Notes under the pieces: generated by a model | Databases searched by the model: none | Seen by the model: only the letters and a program-made list of their open reading frames with translations | What the model was told of the DNA's origin: nothing | Origin: Hemibagrus wyckioides | Taxonomy: Eukaryota; Chordata; Actinopteri; Siluriformes; Bagridae | DNA: 64,000 bases | Assembly: GCF_019097595.1 (NCBI RefSeq) | Contig: NC_080726.1 | Location: 14,448,205-14,512,204 of the forward strand | Direction of reading: 5' to 3' | Program-made: the position numbers and the translations under genes | Shown: in pieces, positions 1-11,515 of the stretch | Numbering within the stretch: position 1 is the stretch's first letter | How the letters are laid out: every line of letters begins with the position of its first letter

Positions 1-1921
1 AATAAACATAATCCAATTACATCACCTTCCATCGTTTGAGTTCATACACATCTCACCCGAGATCAGGTTGCTGTGTCCTGGAAGCTACATCCAAACCCCA
101 TTCTCCCATCCTATTAAACAGTACTGCACAGTTCACATTACTAGCATGACACAGGCACATTAGTCACAAACCCTGTGCTCTATCATTTGCCTCCAGAAGA
201 GATCTTTCACTCAATTTTCACTCTCTAGCTAGCATGCTTCCATTACCAGACTTACTTTATCTCAAATGGAGGCTTCTGAACATTTTGAAAATAGAGTATG
301 ACTCCACTGAGCCGCTAATGTAATACGCAATTTTCATCGCTGCTTTTTTCATTAATACTGAAAACAGCAGCTTCTTTTTTTACAAGAAGTTTAACGGTTA
401 AAGGTTTCTCAGTGTGGTTAACGGTTTCTCAGTTTCTCAGTGTTGGCTTGCATGCAGCACCCCACTAAGCGCTCACTGCTTACCTTGCTGCTGTGAAACA
501 GGGTATTTAAGAGGAGAAGGTCAGGTGTAAAATAGAGAGCTGCCATGCCGCGTGACGAGCTTTTGATGAGGAAATCCATCAAAACCACGGGTGTATCTGG
601 CGTGTCTTTTTTTGGTCTCGTTCTCGCCTTCTCTTTCACGCTCCCCCTTCTACTGCTGTCTTTCCTTTTGTCATTTCCGATACCTTCTGAGTGGACCATT
701 AAAATGTATTACAGGCTGCATTGTGTGGAGAAGACAGCATTCAGAACTGCGTGGATGGCCTGTTCGCTACTCAGTCAATGTTTCTGTAAATCATCATCTA
801 TTTTTCACTGAAGATCTGGATCAGTGTAATGGGAGGACAGTACTTTCTTCTTAATGTCACTAAGGCTGTGTTCACCAGGCTGCTCTCATAGGGTCGCCAT
901 GCAAGGATGCTTATTTGAATTACGCACCATCACACTTACAGTGAAACCTCTGCAATTGCTTTCGAATGGATTCAGCAAATAAGGCAGTCAGACTGGCCTC
1001 CTTTCATTTGTAACCGTGTGCATATCACACGTTTCTAATCTCAGATATTGTTTTTGCTCCTGCAGATGTTTCAAGTTATGAACCAATTATCTGCATGGTT
1101 GGCTTTTCAGCGCTTCATTACGATGTAATAGAAAGCCGAGACGTACACGGCACCATTAGCAAAACCCAAAAGTGTACATGTGTGAGTAATAGTATAGCAA
1201 TTTCCATTACAGTTCCGTTCCATTACTGCGAGCAGGGACATTACCATCGTCACATGCCTGAGGCTTATAAGGGTTTCTACTCCAGTTCTTAAATGTCTGG
1301 TCATGATCACTTAGGGCGAGAAGAACATTGTGAAATTTGTGAAAATGCAATGTGGAAAGGAATACATGGCACCAATCATTACCTAATTTCAATCCTAATA
1401 GTGCTATCTATTAGCTGTCCTGGAAATAATAGTAGTTCATTGTCCATGTAAGAGTATATATCCTGATTTAACATCTCACACCATGCTTTTCAAATGCAGT
1501 CTGTTAACAGACAATAACGTATAGAGGACAGTAAAGCTCCGGTCTGTATTGAGTTCCTAGGAGAAAAGTTTATATTTGGATTTTATTCAGTCTGAGATAG
1601 CAAGTTTTTCTCAATTGAATTTTTCAATAGTGTCTAGACAGGCTGTAAAATAAGTGCTTGCCTTGAAGCCTTAAACAAATAAAAATACATGGTTAGTAAG
1701 CACATTTAATTGGTGGACTTACAGACCTGCAGTGAGTATAATGTATCATTTTTTGTATATCTATCAAAAATAAACTCTTAGAATGGTATACATGCGACAA
1801 GTAGGCGAAGATTCATGTAAACAGGTTAAATCACTATAGAAATTTGAGAGTATAATGAAAATAGTCCTGGTCTTCATACTCACATCACAATTCAGATTTT
1901 TCCCAAAGTGTCTACCTCTCT
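1..1921. other. No gene recognised
   Basis: AT-rich unique-looking DNA. Short open frames at 418-854 and 1095-1392 overlap on both strands, have no recognisable domain and no supporting splice structure, so they are taken as chance. No repeat family was recognised here. Confidence 0.5.
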
Positions 1922-2350
1922 TGTCACATCCTTGCAAGTTTCACCATGGCCTACAAACATGGCTACCCTGGACTCCCACTCCCAGCAACCGCCGTTCCCA
2001 GTCACCATCCCTCTGATTATGTTTAATGACTATGTTCTGTTCACACTGTTTAAAAGCAACTTTGTTTTAGTTCATGACTTGTGAAGTATGTGATTCAATT
2101 CAATTTATTTGTATAGCGCTTTTAACATTGGACATTGTCTCAAAGCAGCTTTGCCGAAGTATAGAAACATAGAATAAAACTTAAGAAAAGTGTATTTTCT
2201 GCTCTTGGCTATGTTTTTGCCTAGCCGGTTTGGAACTAGTTGATACCCTGATGGACCTAGATTGTTTTGCAGAGCCTGTTTTTGCTAACTTATTTTGTGA
2301 ACTGTTTCTAATATTATAAACTGTTCCTATTTTTGTGAACACAGTTTAAA
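1922..2350 (+). mobile_element. LTR-like fragment beginning TGTCAC, interrupted
   Basis: The piece starts with TGTCAC and runs through text of the kind seen in short fish LTR-like repeats (a 'cccactcccagcaaccgcc' segment, later a T-rich 'ttttgcctagcc' segment). It has no coding capacity. A separate dispersed repeat fragment at about 2092-2195 lies inside it, so it appears to be an older element split by later sequence. No matching TGACA end or target-site duplication was found, so the right boundary is approximate. It resembles the piece at 60884-61276 in type rather than in close sequence. Alternative: a non-autonomous DNA element. Confidence 0.35.
2092..2195 (+). repeat. Dispersed teleost repeat, end fragment
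   Basis: A 'caattcaatttatttgta' start followed by 'tagcgcttttaac' and 'gtctcaaagcagcttt'. The reverse complement of these words occurs at 14640-14710, so two copies of the same family are in the window. Only the tail is present here. The family is widespread in fish; its class (SINE-like or LINE-derived) cannot be settled from this fragment. Confidence 0.7.
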
Positions 2351-2429
2351 GTGACCCACATTTGCATCAAATCTCCAAGCATCTATCTTTGTGACAATTC
2401 TAAATACATAAATAATAAATAAATAAAGT

Positions 2430-3526
2430 GTAAATCAGACAACTGATTTACTATGTGTACTATACAACCACTCCCCAAGTACAACTATACAAACATCACT
2501 CAAGATCACAGATACTCCTGATAATTATATAAAAGAAATTATATTAAAGAAAACCACAACTCTTTAACAAAATATTGTTTTCTAATTCTAAATGGGGCTC
2601 TTGATGGTGTAGAAGTGACACCATTATACAGTATATCTTTCATACTTATTAAACTGTTGAGTTGATAGACAAAAAGTGGGTTTCAATTTTATATTAGAAA
2701 AGACATTTTTAGTGCATATCATTTTTCTCCACACACTACAACTAGATCTGCAATCAGTCATCAACATATTTCATTTGTCGGCTGCTTCAATCAAGCTGGG
2801 CTGACGTGCAATATCCAGGTTTCAATTAATCAATGCTCAAATGTCCATCTAAGGTCTAATTTAAAATGAGATTGTGTGGCCAAGCAAATTCCCAGAGGGA
2901 ATGCTTCAGCTTCGGTGTAAAGACAAAACTGCCAATCAAGGTTTCCTTGATGCATAATTATTCCAGTCAATACAGGATAAAGTAGGAATAACTGATTCAG
3001 TTCAGCTTGGCCAGACTCTCTTAGAGTGAGCCATTATAAGATGCATTAGTGATTTTCTTCCACGGTTTCTTGCATCCTGTTTGAATATTTCAGCTGGCTG
3101 CCTCTAAGAGGGGCTGAGAATATGAACCTAGGACCACTGCATCCCCTCCACCCCTCATTCAATCTGCACTTTTGCTCCTAAGAAAGAGTCCTCCTATAGG
3201 TAGCAGGTACAGACTGATGCAGCAGCATGTGTGGGATCCCTACACACCAGCAACTGCAACATCAGTGTGCTGAGCTCTCTCTGAACACATGGTGCATGCT
3301 GGGTAGAGCTGCCTCTCCCTGCCAATGAAACCTTCAGGTGCTTTGATCTCGCCCTGCACTCCTGCACTTTATCAGTTAGCAATCTACAGCTGCCTGTCAG
3401 TGAAGCACCACAGCATCTCAACAACTCCAGAGAACCTCGTCTTGATCAGTTTCTGTCTTGTACGCAGCAGGAATCAATTGGAATTTGAGCAGGCGCTTAG
3501 GTAGAAAAGCTAATTTAGAATGTGAA
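2430..3526. other. No gene recognised
   Basis: AT-rich DNA without a recognised repeat or gene. A 76-codon minus-strand frame at 3194-3424 has no domain signature. Confidence 0.45.
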
Positions 3527-3553
3527 ACACACACACACACACACAAACACACA
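3527..3553 (+). repeat. (CA)n microsatellite
   Basis: About nine CA dinucleotides followed by an interrupted run. It explains the threonine/histidine-rich open frame read through 3522-3728. Confidence 0.9.
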
Positions 3554-3986
3554 GGAAAAAAAAGAAAGGCATTCCGAATGTGAAACACACCGAAAAAAAA
3601 GATTATGGAGAGCTTGTGGGAGGGAAAACACAGACAGACGTGGATGGCTTGTTCCCATGCCTCAATTCTGTGTGATTTGTACTCCTCTAGTACTGCAAAG
3701 TTCAACAGAAGCTCATCACACTGACTAATTCATAGTGAATTACAGTGAGGTCTCCTGTTGAGTAACATGCACATTATGCTCCATTATATATTCTATTCCA
3801 GGGGCTTAAATTTACTAGCGTAATATTTTGCATGTGCACTGCGAAAGCCATTAGTGGTCATGTTGTGGGTGATGCAAAATTAGAAAGATACAAGGTATAA
3901 ATGATGCCATGTAGAGGTCAAAGTGCTCTCATTATTTTCTCATTATTTTAAGATACTGAGGCATAATTTCAAGAAACCTTAATATA

Positions 3987-4823
3987 CAGCTGAGGTCACG
4001 AGTTTACATACGCCTCGCAGAACCTACAAATTGTTCATCATTTTCAAACAATAAGAGAGATCATATAAATTGCATTTTATTATTTTTTTTTAATTTAGCA
4101 TTGCCCCGAATAAGCAATTTTTACCTAATAAGCAAATGTTTACATGTTGTCCAGAAGACACAATAATAACTGAGTTTACATGCAAGAACCAGTTCAAAAG
4201 TTTACAGAGGCTGGATTCTTCATACTGTGTTGTTACCTGGATGATCAACGACTGTTTTTATGTTCTGTGAAAGCTGTTCATGAGTCCCTTGTTTGTCCTG
4301 AACTGTAAAAGTGCCCACTGTTCTTCAGAATGATCCTCCAGCTACCGCACATTATTTGATTTTCCACCATCCTCTGCATATTTGAGATACTGAGATTCAT
4401 CTTTTCACACTTAGGACAACTGAGGGACTGGTATACAACCAGAACAAAAGCTGCAAACATTCACGGATGTTCAAGAAGGTTGTTATAATTTTAATAATAA
4501 TAAATGGATATAATTTCATTTAAAGGTTTATTTCAACTTTCAAAGTTTCATTTAAACTTGTTTTTCATGAAGGACCACCATTCAGAAAGCTATATAAGAT
4601 ATTTCGATGTTTCCCAGAAGACAGAATAATAACAAAAGATAAAAAACAGTCGTTGATCATCCAGAAATCAACAAAACAATATTAACAATCAAGCATGTGT
4701 AAACTTTTGAACCGGTTCATTTTTAGAAACTCAGTTATTATTTTGTCTTGTGTGAAAGCAATTTTCTTTCTTTTAACATTTTGCAGATTCTGCAAGGCGT
4801 ATGCAGAAGTATGACCTCAACTG
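3987..4823. mobile_element. Non-autonomous Tc1/mariner-like element with long TIRs
   Basis: The left end begins CAGCTGAGGTCA and the right end closes TGACCTCAACTG, which are near-perfect inverted copies. Similarity between the arms continues inward for roughly 300 bases with gaps: 'ataataactgagttt' at about 4168 is matched by its complement near 4729, and 'tggatgatcaacgactg' at about 4239 by its complement near 4648. The left flank has TA; the right flank is AA, so the duplication has decayed. Between the arms there is no transposase; a 60-codon minus frame (4278-4460) has no recognisable domain. It is therefore a deletion derivative or MITE-like copy of a TIR DNA transposon. Assignment to Tc1/mariner rests on the TA flank and the long paired arms. 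Confidence 0.7.
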
Positions 4824-6104
4824 AACAGTTTAAATGAAGGACAAAAAGTCTTGCATAAATGTAATAGCTGCCATTCAGTCATTTTTTTGTGCACATTTGT
4901 GACAGTCAGGTTCAGGAAACCACACTATGAGTGCTAAAGCAATGTCTACACTGATACTGCATATTTATTAGAATACACAGCTCTAAAAAACAGAAATGTT
5001 ATCTTGCTCATGTGACAGATATAAGAATTCTAAGACCCTGTTTGGAATTTCTTTAGCAGGGGTTTCAGGGTTGTACATGAGCAGTTTTTACAGAAGATAT
5101 CAAAAGAAATCACTCCAGACTGGGTAAACAGTGCCCCTTTTCTCATCTCATTCTACAGTAAAACCTGTGACCATGCCTTTAAGCAGCAGTTTTAAAGGTT
5201 CTACCTTTACAGCGTTATCCAAACATAATTAGTTCTCTTTGTCAGTGCTGAACATCACACAACCCAAATTGCAATTTACAATTTAGCTTCTATTAACCTA
5301 TTTCTGTGACTGTATCCTAACACCGCACACATTACAAGCAATAATCCAATAATTAGTATCTAGTGCAAGTACTTGGCCCTGTCTCTTTCCTATTAAAACA
5401 GTGTATGCTTGTTAGTGAGCGCTTTAACACATGTTCTGAAAGCGATATTTAAAAAATGATAGTGAGATGTTAATCAGTTCTGACTAAATCCTCCTCAGAC
5501 AAAAGAAGCTCAGGTCATCCTACACACTGTTCAAAGTGTGTGTGTGTGTGTGTAGGAACAGAAGTTGCACAGTACATTACATAAGACAGCTGATTCATCA
5601 TTACTATATTCATCATTACTACACTATTTTACAGCAGCTATAATTATAAACCCAGAACCTAAACATCTCTAATTCATTTCTATTTTAAGTGACTGATGAT
5701 AGTAGTACAGTCAAGAAGCCTGTTGTTGACGTTCAGCTTTAATAGCTTCTGTGATTTCTATTTCCAGCTGTGCTGTGTGTGGGAACCATTCAAGTTATTT
5801 TAAGTACAGCATTGGTGTATGTACAGGATTCTGACAAACAGAGAAGAAATCAGAAGGTAAACACAAATGCAAACAAAATTATAACTAAAAACCTGAATGA
5901 ATTAATATGAAAATGGAATATCACTTTAGTACAAATGTAAAGTTCTGATGGATAGAAGAAAGTAGTAGTAGACTTCATTGTTGCCAAACATTCATTAAAG
6001 CACAGTGGAAGTGTGTGTTTTAAAGATCCATATTTTCTGAAATTTTCTAAAATATTCTGCGTAACACATCATGTCAGCTATAAACATGTGATGGATGATT
6101 TTTG
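4824..6104. other. No gene recognised; one (TG)n tract
   Basis: AT-rich DNA. The only clear structure is a (TG)n microsatellite of nine repeats at 5536-5553. A trinucleotide-like 'agtagtag' run lies near 5961. Confidence 0.5.
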
Positions 6105-7090
6105 TCGTCATGAGGTTATGAACAATAAATGCTGCCATAAAATGTGTCATGAATGAAAGGCACTGTCATGAAATACATTAATGATGCAATAATGAAATGT
6201 GTCATTAGAGATACACTCTTATGAAATGTGTCACTAATGATGCTATAATGAAATGTGTCATCAGTGATATACACTGTCGTGAAATGTGTGATTAAAGATG
6301 TACAAAAGATGTACATTTGTCATAAACTGTGTCATTAATGATACAATAATGAAATGTGCCATAAATGATATACAGTTGTCATGAAAGATGTCATTAATGA
6401 TGCTATAATGAAATGTGTCATTAATGATATACACTGTCGTGAAATGTGTCATTAGAGGTACACGAAATTCATTAAGGATGCCATAATGAAATGATTAATG
6501 ATAGTCATTAATGATATACACTGTCATGAAATGTGTCACTAATGATGCTATGATGAAATGTGTCATTAATGATATACACTGTCGTGAAATGTGTGATTGA
6601 AGATGTACAATGGTCATAAAATGTGTCGTTAATGATATACACTGGTCATGAAATGTCATTAATGTTGCTATAATTTAATGTGTCCTGAATGATATTCCCT
6701 ATCATGAAATTTCTCATAAAAGAGATGCACTCTTATGAAATGTGTCACTAATGATGCTATAATGAAATGTGTCATCAGTGATATACACTGTCGTGAAATA
6801 TGTGATTAAAGATGTACAAAAGATGTACATTTGTCATAAACTGTGTCATTAATGATACAATAATGAAATGTGCCATAAATGATATACAGTTGTCATGAAA
6901 TATGTTGTTAATGTTGCAATAATTTATTGTGTCCTGAAAGATATACACTGTCATGAAAGATGTCATTAATGATACAATAATGAAACGTCTCATTAAAGAC
7001 ATACACTGTCATGAAATGTGTCATTAATGAGGCAATAAAGAAATGTGTTATAAATGTTATACACTGTCATGAAATGTGTCATAAATGATG
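6105..7090 (+). repeat. AT-rich tandem array of ~30/60-bp units
   Basis: About 980 bases built from repeated words 'atgaaatgtgtcattaatga', 'tgctataatgaaatgtgtc' and 'tatacactgtcgtgaaatg', spaced about 27-33 bases, often alternating so that a pair makes about 60 bases. Copies differ by point changes and small gaps, so this is an old array. A block of about 170 bases at 6213-6385 is repeated with few changes at 6727-6899, an exact shift of 514. Three Ile/Thr/His/Phe-rich minus frames (6116-6316, 6261-6452, 6775-7002) are products of the repeat. No coding role is inferred. Confidence 0.85.
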
Positions 7091-7092
7091 TA

Positions 7093-7458
7093 CTCCAATC
7101 AGCCATAACATTATGAGCACTGAGAGGTGAAGTGAATAAGACCGATTATCTGTTCATCATGGCACCTGTTAGTGGGTGGGATATTTTAGGCAGCAAGTGA
7201 ACATTTTGTCCTCAAAGTTAATGCGTTAAAAGCAGGAAAAATGGGCAAGCGTAAGGATCTGATCGAGTTTGACGAAGGCCGGGCGATCCGATCTAACAGA
7301 CAAGCTACTGTTGCTCAGATTTCTAAAAGAAAGTTGACGCTGGTTCTGATAGAAAGGCGTGAGAATGCACAGTACACGATGAGTCAGGGCTGTTTTGACA
7401 GCAAATGGGGACCAACACAATATCAGGTAGGTGGTCATAATGTTATGCCTCATCGATG
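7093..7458 (+). mobile_element. Internally deleted Tc1-type element
   Basis: TIRs: left end 'ctccaatcagccataacatt' and right end 'cataatgttatgcctcatcg' are inverted partners, flanked by TA at 7091-7092 and 7459-7460. Length 366 bases against an expected 1.2-1.6 kb for a full Tc1 element, so most of the transposase is gone. It sits within a few bases of the end of the tandem array. It is the same family as 15877-16502, in the opposite orientation, and the two share an internal deletion junction. Confidence 0.85.
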
Positions 7459-7474
7459 TACCCTTTATGTATAG
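7241..7474 (+). pseudogene. Deleted Tc1 transposase remnant
   Basis: The frame opens MGKRKDLIEFDEG, the start of a Tc1-type paired-like DNA-binding domain, then jumps after a few codons to the text encoding the second half of that domain, here out of its usual frame, and then to the last few codons of the gene (WGPTQY). The codon after TQY is CAG where the related copy at 15906 has a TAG stop, so the frame reads on through the right TIR to 7474. The helix-turn-helix is incomplete and the whole DDE catalytic domain is missing, so no transposase activity is expected. Confidence 0.75.
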
Positions 7475-8471
7475 TTGTCTAGCAGTGTTCTTTTTTTTCT
7501 AATAAAAAACTATATCTGACATGTCTGATGTTATGACCGCTACATCATTTGCTCGTTTTGGCTAAGTATGCTCTAGGTTTATTAGCACAGGTTTTATTCA
7601 CTCTTTTAGATGTTACAATGCCCTTTGTGTCATGTGTAAATGCTTTAAATAAGTATTACATCACACTCTGATCTCATAAGACGTGCGATATGATGTACGT
7701 AATTCAGCAAAAAATAATAATAATTATTGCTAGCAATATGGCATTATAACAGAGCTAAGTGCTGACTAACCAGAAAGAAAATAACAGCCACCTGTCCAGT
7801 CAGCCAGTCAGAAACATAGACTAGGTAGAAAAAAAAATCTTAAGATTACTTTCATGAAGCATATGGCATTAAGTTCATGTCAGAAAACATATGCTAACTA
7901 GAGGAAACTTGGACAAACATTAGCATGACATAAGCACTCGTGATGTCTTCTATTACTGGATAAACTGACGTTGGAAATCAGAAGCGCGCATGAGCGTATC
8001 TTCCGTGACATATTTATGACAGTCATGACAAAGATTTAACACATTATCAACAGCGATACAAATCATCACATACAGCAACAAATGACAGGCAGTGGAATGA
8101 TAGTGAGGTTGCAGAACAGCAATCTTACCTCCATTATCTCTCTCTGCTGGGATGTGACTGACAATTTTTAGGGTCTATGATAGACAATGAAACTGCAAGC
8201 ATTTCCCCATTTCTATACTCAGATGAAGCTACAGATTTTCAGAGCACAATGCTACATCAACAGATTGTATTCATCCTTTCCAGCAATCCTCCCCCAGGTG
8301 ATTCTTCCATCCCCGAGACCCATCTGCTGTTTGAAATCTATTTATCACTGACCATTTTCTGTCACGGCTTCCTGATATATCCCTGATAATTTGGGCATTC
8401 CTTTGGTTTGAAATGCAAATTATGGAATGCAAAGCAGTTCATAAGCAGTTTGAATGAATGCCTAAGTGAAC

Positions 8472-8472
<1 letters not shown>
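7461..8472. other. No gene recognised
   Basis: AT-rich DNA; no repeat family or domain recognised. The 69-codon frame at 8177-8386 is unsupported. Confidence 0.45.
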
Positions 8473-8513
<41 letters not shown>

Positions 8514-8554
8514 CATCCATCCATCCATCCATCCATCCATCCATCCATCCATCA
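8473..8554 (+). repeat. Compound (TATC)n(CATC)n microsatellite
   Basis: About ten TATC units run directly into about ten CATC units, a one-base change in the unit at about 8513. It creates the YLSI/HPSI-type open frames at 8408-8654, which are not genes. Confidence 0.95.
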
Positions 8555-9305
8555 ATCTCAACAGTTTTTAAATCAAATAAAACTAAATAGTTATTGTAGT
8601 CAACATAATAACAGCTGTTGTCATGGTGCGCATTTCCAGTGTTGTCAGAGTTGACATCTCATGTGATTAGGATAAGGTTATGAGTGGATTTAACCTAATA
8701 ATTAGTAGTAACATTAGTCCGCTGATGCAGCAAACCACAGGCGGTGATAACAGCACTTTCGTTTCAGCCAAAGTTATGGGCCAGGGATAGAGGCTAGAGC
8801 GTGGTGGTGGTGAGAAGAAGGAGGCACAAAATATGGACTGGGAATTAGAATAGCAATGAGTTTGCTATGGGTCACAATGGAGACAGAAATTAACGATGCT
8901 GAAACATGCCGAGAAAATGAGTTTCAAACTCCTTTCCAGCACAAACGGTTCTAATGAAGTGCGACAACATCAATTAATGAGAAAGGGAGTAGGGCAGGAG
9001 TGTGGAGGAGGGCTGCAAGGTGGGAAACATGGTTAACCAGGAAGGAGAGCAGGAGAGCAGTGAAACAGCGCAGAAGAGCTGTGGGTAGATTTCAGTGCAT
9101 TTAGGGATGGAGTGACAAACGCAATATACTTCAGTGTTTACACTCTAATAGTCGCCTCAGGAGGTTCGACATGGCAACAGCCTTTTGTGCAGAATCATTT
9201 ATTTATATTACATGATATATGCAGTCCAGCTACAAATGAAACAGGATCATCTGGATCCTGTACACGCTTGGATAGAAATGTTTCCTGTGGTTAACTCTTG
9301 TGTCC

Positions 9306-9306
<1 letters not shown>
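8555..9306. other. No gene recognised
   Basis: Moderately purine-rich DNA around 8790-9080 with GA-rich words, but no repeat unit and no gene could be supported. Confidence 0.4.
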
Positions 9307-9340
<34 letters not shown>

Positions 9341-9574
9341 CATGTACTCATAGCTTAGGGACATTTGGCTGGTCCCCATAAGCTTTTTTCTAGGGGGAAA
9401 ACGACAGCTTTTATTTAAAAAAAAAATCTAAAATGTCTCTGAGGGTACGGTTAAGGTTAGATTAACGTGAAGCATAGCATTAATTAGCTGCATTGATAAT
9501 TATGTCAATGAAGGTCCTCAAAAAAGAGATAGGCAATTGTGTGCGTGTGTGTTTGTGTGTGTGTGTGTGTGTGT
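9307..9574 (+). repeat. Dispersed repeat bounded by two (TG)n tracts
   Basis: A (TG)n tract (9307-9338) and a second (9541-9574) enclose about 200 bases containing 'ggctggtccccataagc' and 'caatgaaggtcctcaaaa'. This arrangement is familiar from fish genomes as a mobile or amplified unit carrying microsatellites at its ends. Recognition is from memory of the text, not from a search. The two TG tracts are in the same orientation. Confidence 0.5.
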
Positions 9575-10029
9575 TTTGTGTATGTATAAAATGATTGAGT
9601 TTTAGATATATTCTCTGCTTTGGAAGGTTGGCTTCTGGTTTTTAGTGCACTATTTGCATGCCTTTCTTGCCTTTGTTTCTGTACTAACTCACCTGCCAAC
9701 AATGTAACACACTTTTTAGTTTTATTAGACCTATATGAACGTGTCAGGATGGTTTTCTATAGTGTACTTCTGTACATCACCCGTGATAAGAGCGACTGCA
9801 AACGGCTGAATATGGAAAATGTAAATGTGAATACGTAGACGTGTTTTATTATCACATTGAAAGTAAAATCACTGAACATTGACAATATTCTAAATGAGAA
9901 AAAATAATGCTGAAGTTTAGGTTTAGAGGCAGAGATAAATGATGGTAGTAGTGAAGGTAAGAGTGAAAAAAAAAATACATTAAGGTTTCATGCAGGAATT
10001 GAACAGACATGCTTTATACATGTCCCTGA

Positions 10030-10114
10030 GTGTGTGTGTGTGTGTGTGTCTGTATGTGTGTGTGTGTATGTGTGTCTGTATGTGTGTGTGTGTGTGTGTG
10101 TATGTGTGTGTGTT
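10030..10114 (+). repeat. Interrupted (TG)n microsatellite
   Basis: Eighty-five bases of TG repeats broken by CTGTA and TA interruptions, with the phrase 'gtgtctgtatgtgtgtg' repeated, which suggests growth by slippage of a larger unit. Confidence 0.95.
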
Positions 10115-10595
10115 GTCAGGCAGTATGTTGCAAGGCTTTTCCTGAGTTAGATGATAAGTGAATTTTTTATAAGAAGTGTGATTTATTAGAGCGCTGTCTG
10201 TAGAAAGAGGAGGAGAAAGAAGGCATAAACTGGTCCAGCTGGGAGTCCTGGCTGCAGTTTTTTAGGTTCAGCTGCAGTGAAACACACACACACACAGTTG
10301 GAATAATCCTGACCACTGCTTACATTCAGCCAGCAGCTGCAGCAGGATATTTAGAGACAGCAAATGTCTTCTAAAAGAGCTGTTATCTCAATCTGCATGG
10401 CCAGGTAGCAGTTTGTAGAATTTCACTATTTAACACTAATCTTATTGTAACTATAGGTAGTGACTGTGCATGCCACACTATAAAGGAAATTACATCAACT
10501 GCAGTGCTACATATCTAGAAAATGTTAGTCACTGTTTTAATGTGTTAAAGAAATATTTCATAGACAATAACAACATTTTTGCTCTAAACTATATA
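10115..10595. other. No gene recognised
   Basis: Short CA tract near 10283-10298; otherwise no repeat or gene could be supported. The 68-codon frame at 10470-10676 runs into the next transposon end. Confidence 0.4.
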
Positions 10596-11513
10596 CAGTA
10601 TCTCACAAAAGTGAGTACACCCGTCACGTTTCAGCAACCACTTTATTATATGTTCTCAAGGGACAATACTATATAAATGAAACTTGTGAAACAATGTGCA
10701 GCTTGTTTAGCAGTACAGATTTACAGTCCTCCAACAATAACTCAACATACAGACTTTATTGTCTAAATAACTGGCAATGAAAATGAGTACGCCCTGAGTG
10801 AACATGTCAAAACTGTGTCCAAAATGTCAATATTTTGTGTGAGCACCATTGATATCTAGCATGGCCTTAATCCTCCTGGGCATGGAATTCACCAGAGCTG
10901 CACATGTTGTTGCTGGGATCCTCTTCCACTCCTTCATAATGATATCACAGAGCTGCTGGACGTTAGACACATGGCGCTTCTCCACCTTCTGTTTGAGGAT
11001 GCCCCACAGGTGCTCAATAGGATTTTGCTTCAGCTTCTGCACCTGACGCACAGCATGAGGACTCATCTCTGATCGACCCTTGCGAGGCCTGTTCTGAGTG
11101 GAACCTGTCTTGGAAACCTCTTCTTGTAGCCTAACCCATCTTTGTGGAGAGTAACAATTCTAATTCTCAAATCCTCTGAGAGTTGTTTGCCATGACGTGC
11201 CATGGTGATCATCCAGTGGTCAGTATGAGTGAATTGTACTCAAAGCACCAAATTTTAAATGCTCTAATATAAGATACACAAATTTGTATGGTCCTATCAA
11301 GCTGACAAACACATGAACATGATGAATAGAAATTAAATTAAACAATGTACAGCTCAGGGTGTACTCACTTTTGCCAGCTATTTTGACAATAGTGGCCGTA
11401 TGGTGAGTTATTTTCAGAGGGCAGTAAATCTGTACTGCTATCCAAGTTTCATTTCTACAGTATTGTCCTTTGAGAAAGTATACTAAAATGTTTGCTGAAA
11501 TTATAGGGGTGTA
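10596..11513 (-). mobile_element. Tc1-type element A, internally deleted, right end cut
   Basis: The left end 'cagtatctcacaaaagtgag' follows TA at 10594-10595. Each arm carries the core 'gtgagtacaccc' twice in spirit: outer at about 10611 and inner 'atgagtacgccctgag' near 10783, and on the right 'cagggtgtactcactttt' at 11354-11371 and 'ggggtgta' at 11506-11513. This is the IR/DR arrangement of some Tc1 families. The outermost 20 or so bases of the right TIR are missing: after 'ggggtgta' the sequence passes into element B, as if B had inserted at that TA. The remaining gene is on the minus strand and deleted. Confidence 0.85.
10827..11203 (-). pseudogene. Deleted Tc1 transposase of element A
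   Basis: Reading from 11203 the first codons give MARHGKQLSEDLR and a helix-turn-helix start (IRIVTLHKDGLGYKK). The text then passes into a short piece of the second DNA-binding half, and in the frame 11066-10827 into NPIEHLWGIL, the segment holding the last acidic residue of the DD34E triad, followed by a normal C-terminus ending HTKY. Roughly 600 bases encoding most of the catalytic core, including the first two aspartates, are absent, and there is at least one frame change between the N- and C-terminal parts. It cannot make a working transposase. Confidence 0.8.
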
Positions 11514-11515
11514 CA

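Noticed and set aside
6116..7002. Minus-strand frames rich in Ile, Thr, Phe and His
   Set aside because: They repeat with the tandem array and start or stop at unit variants, so they are not genes.
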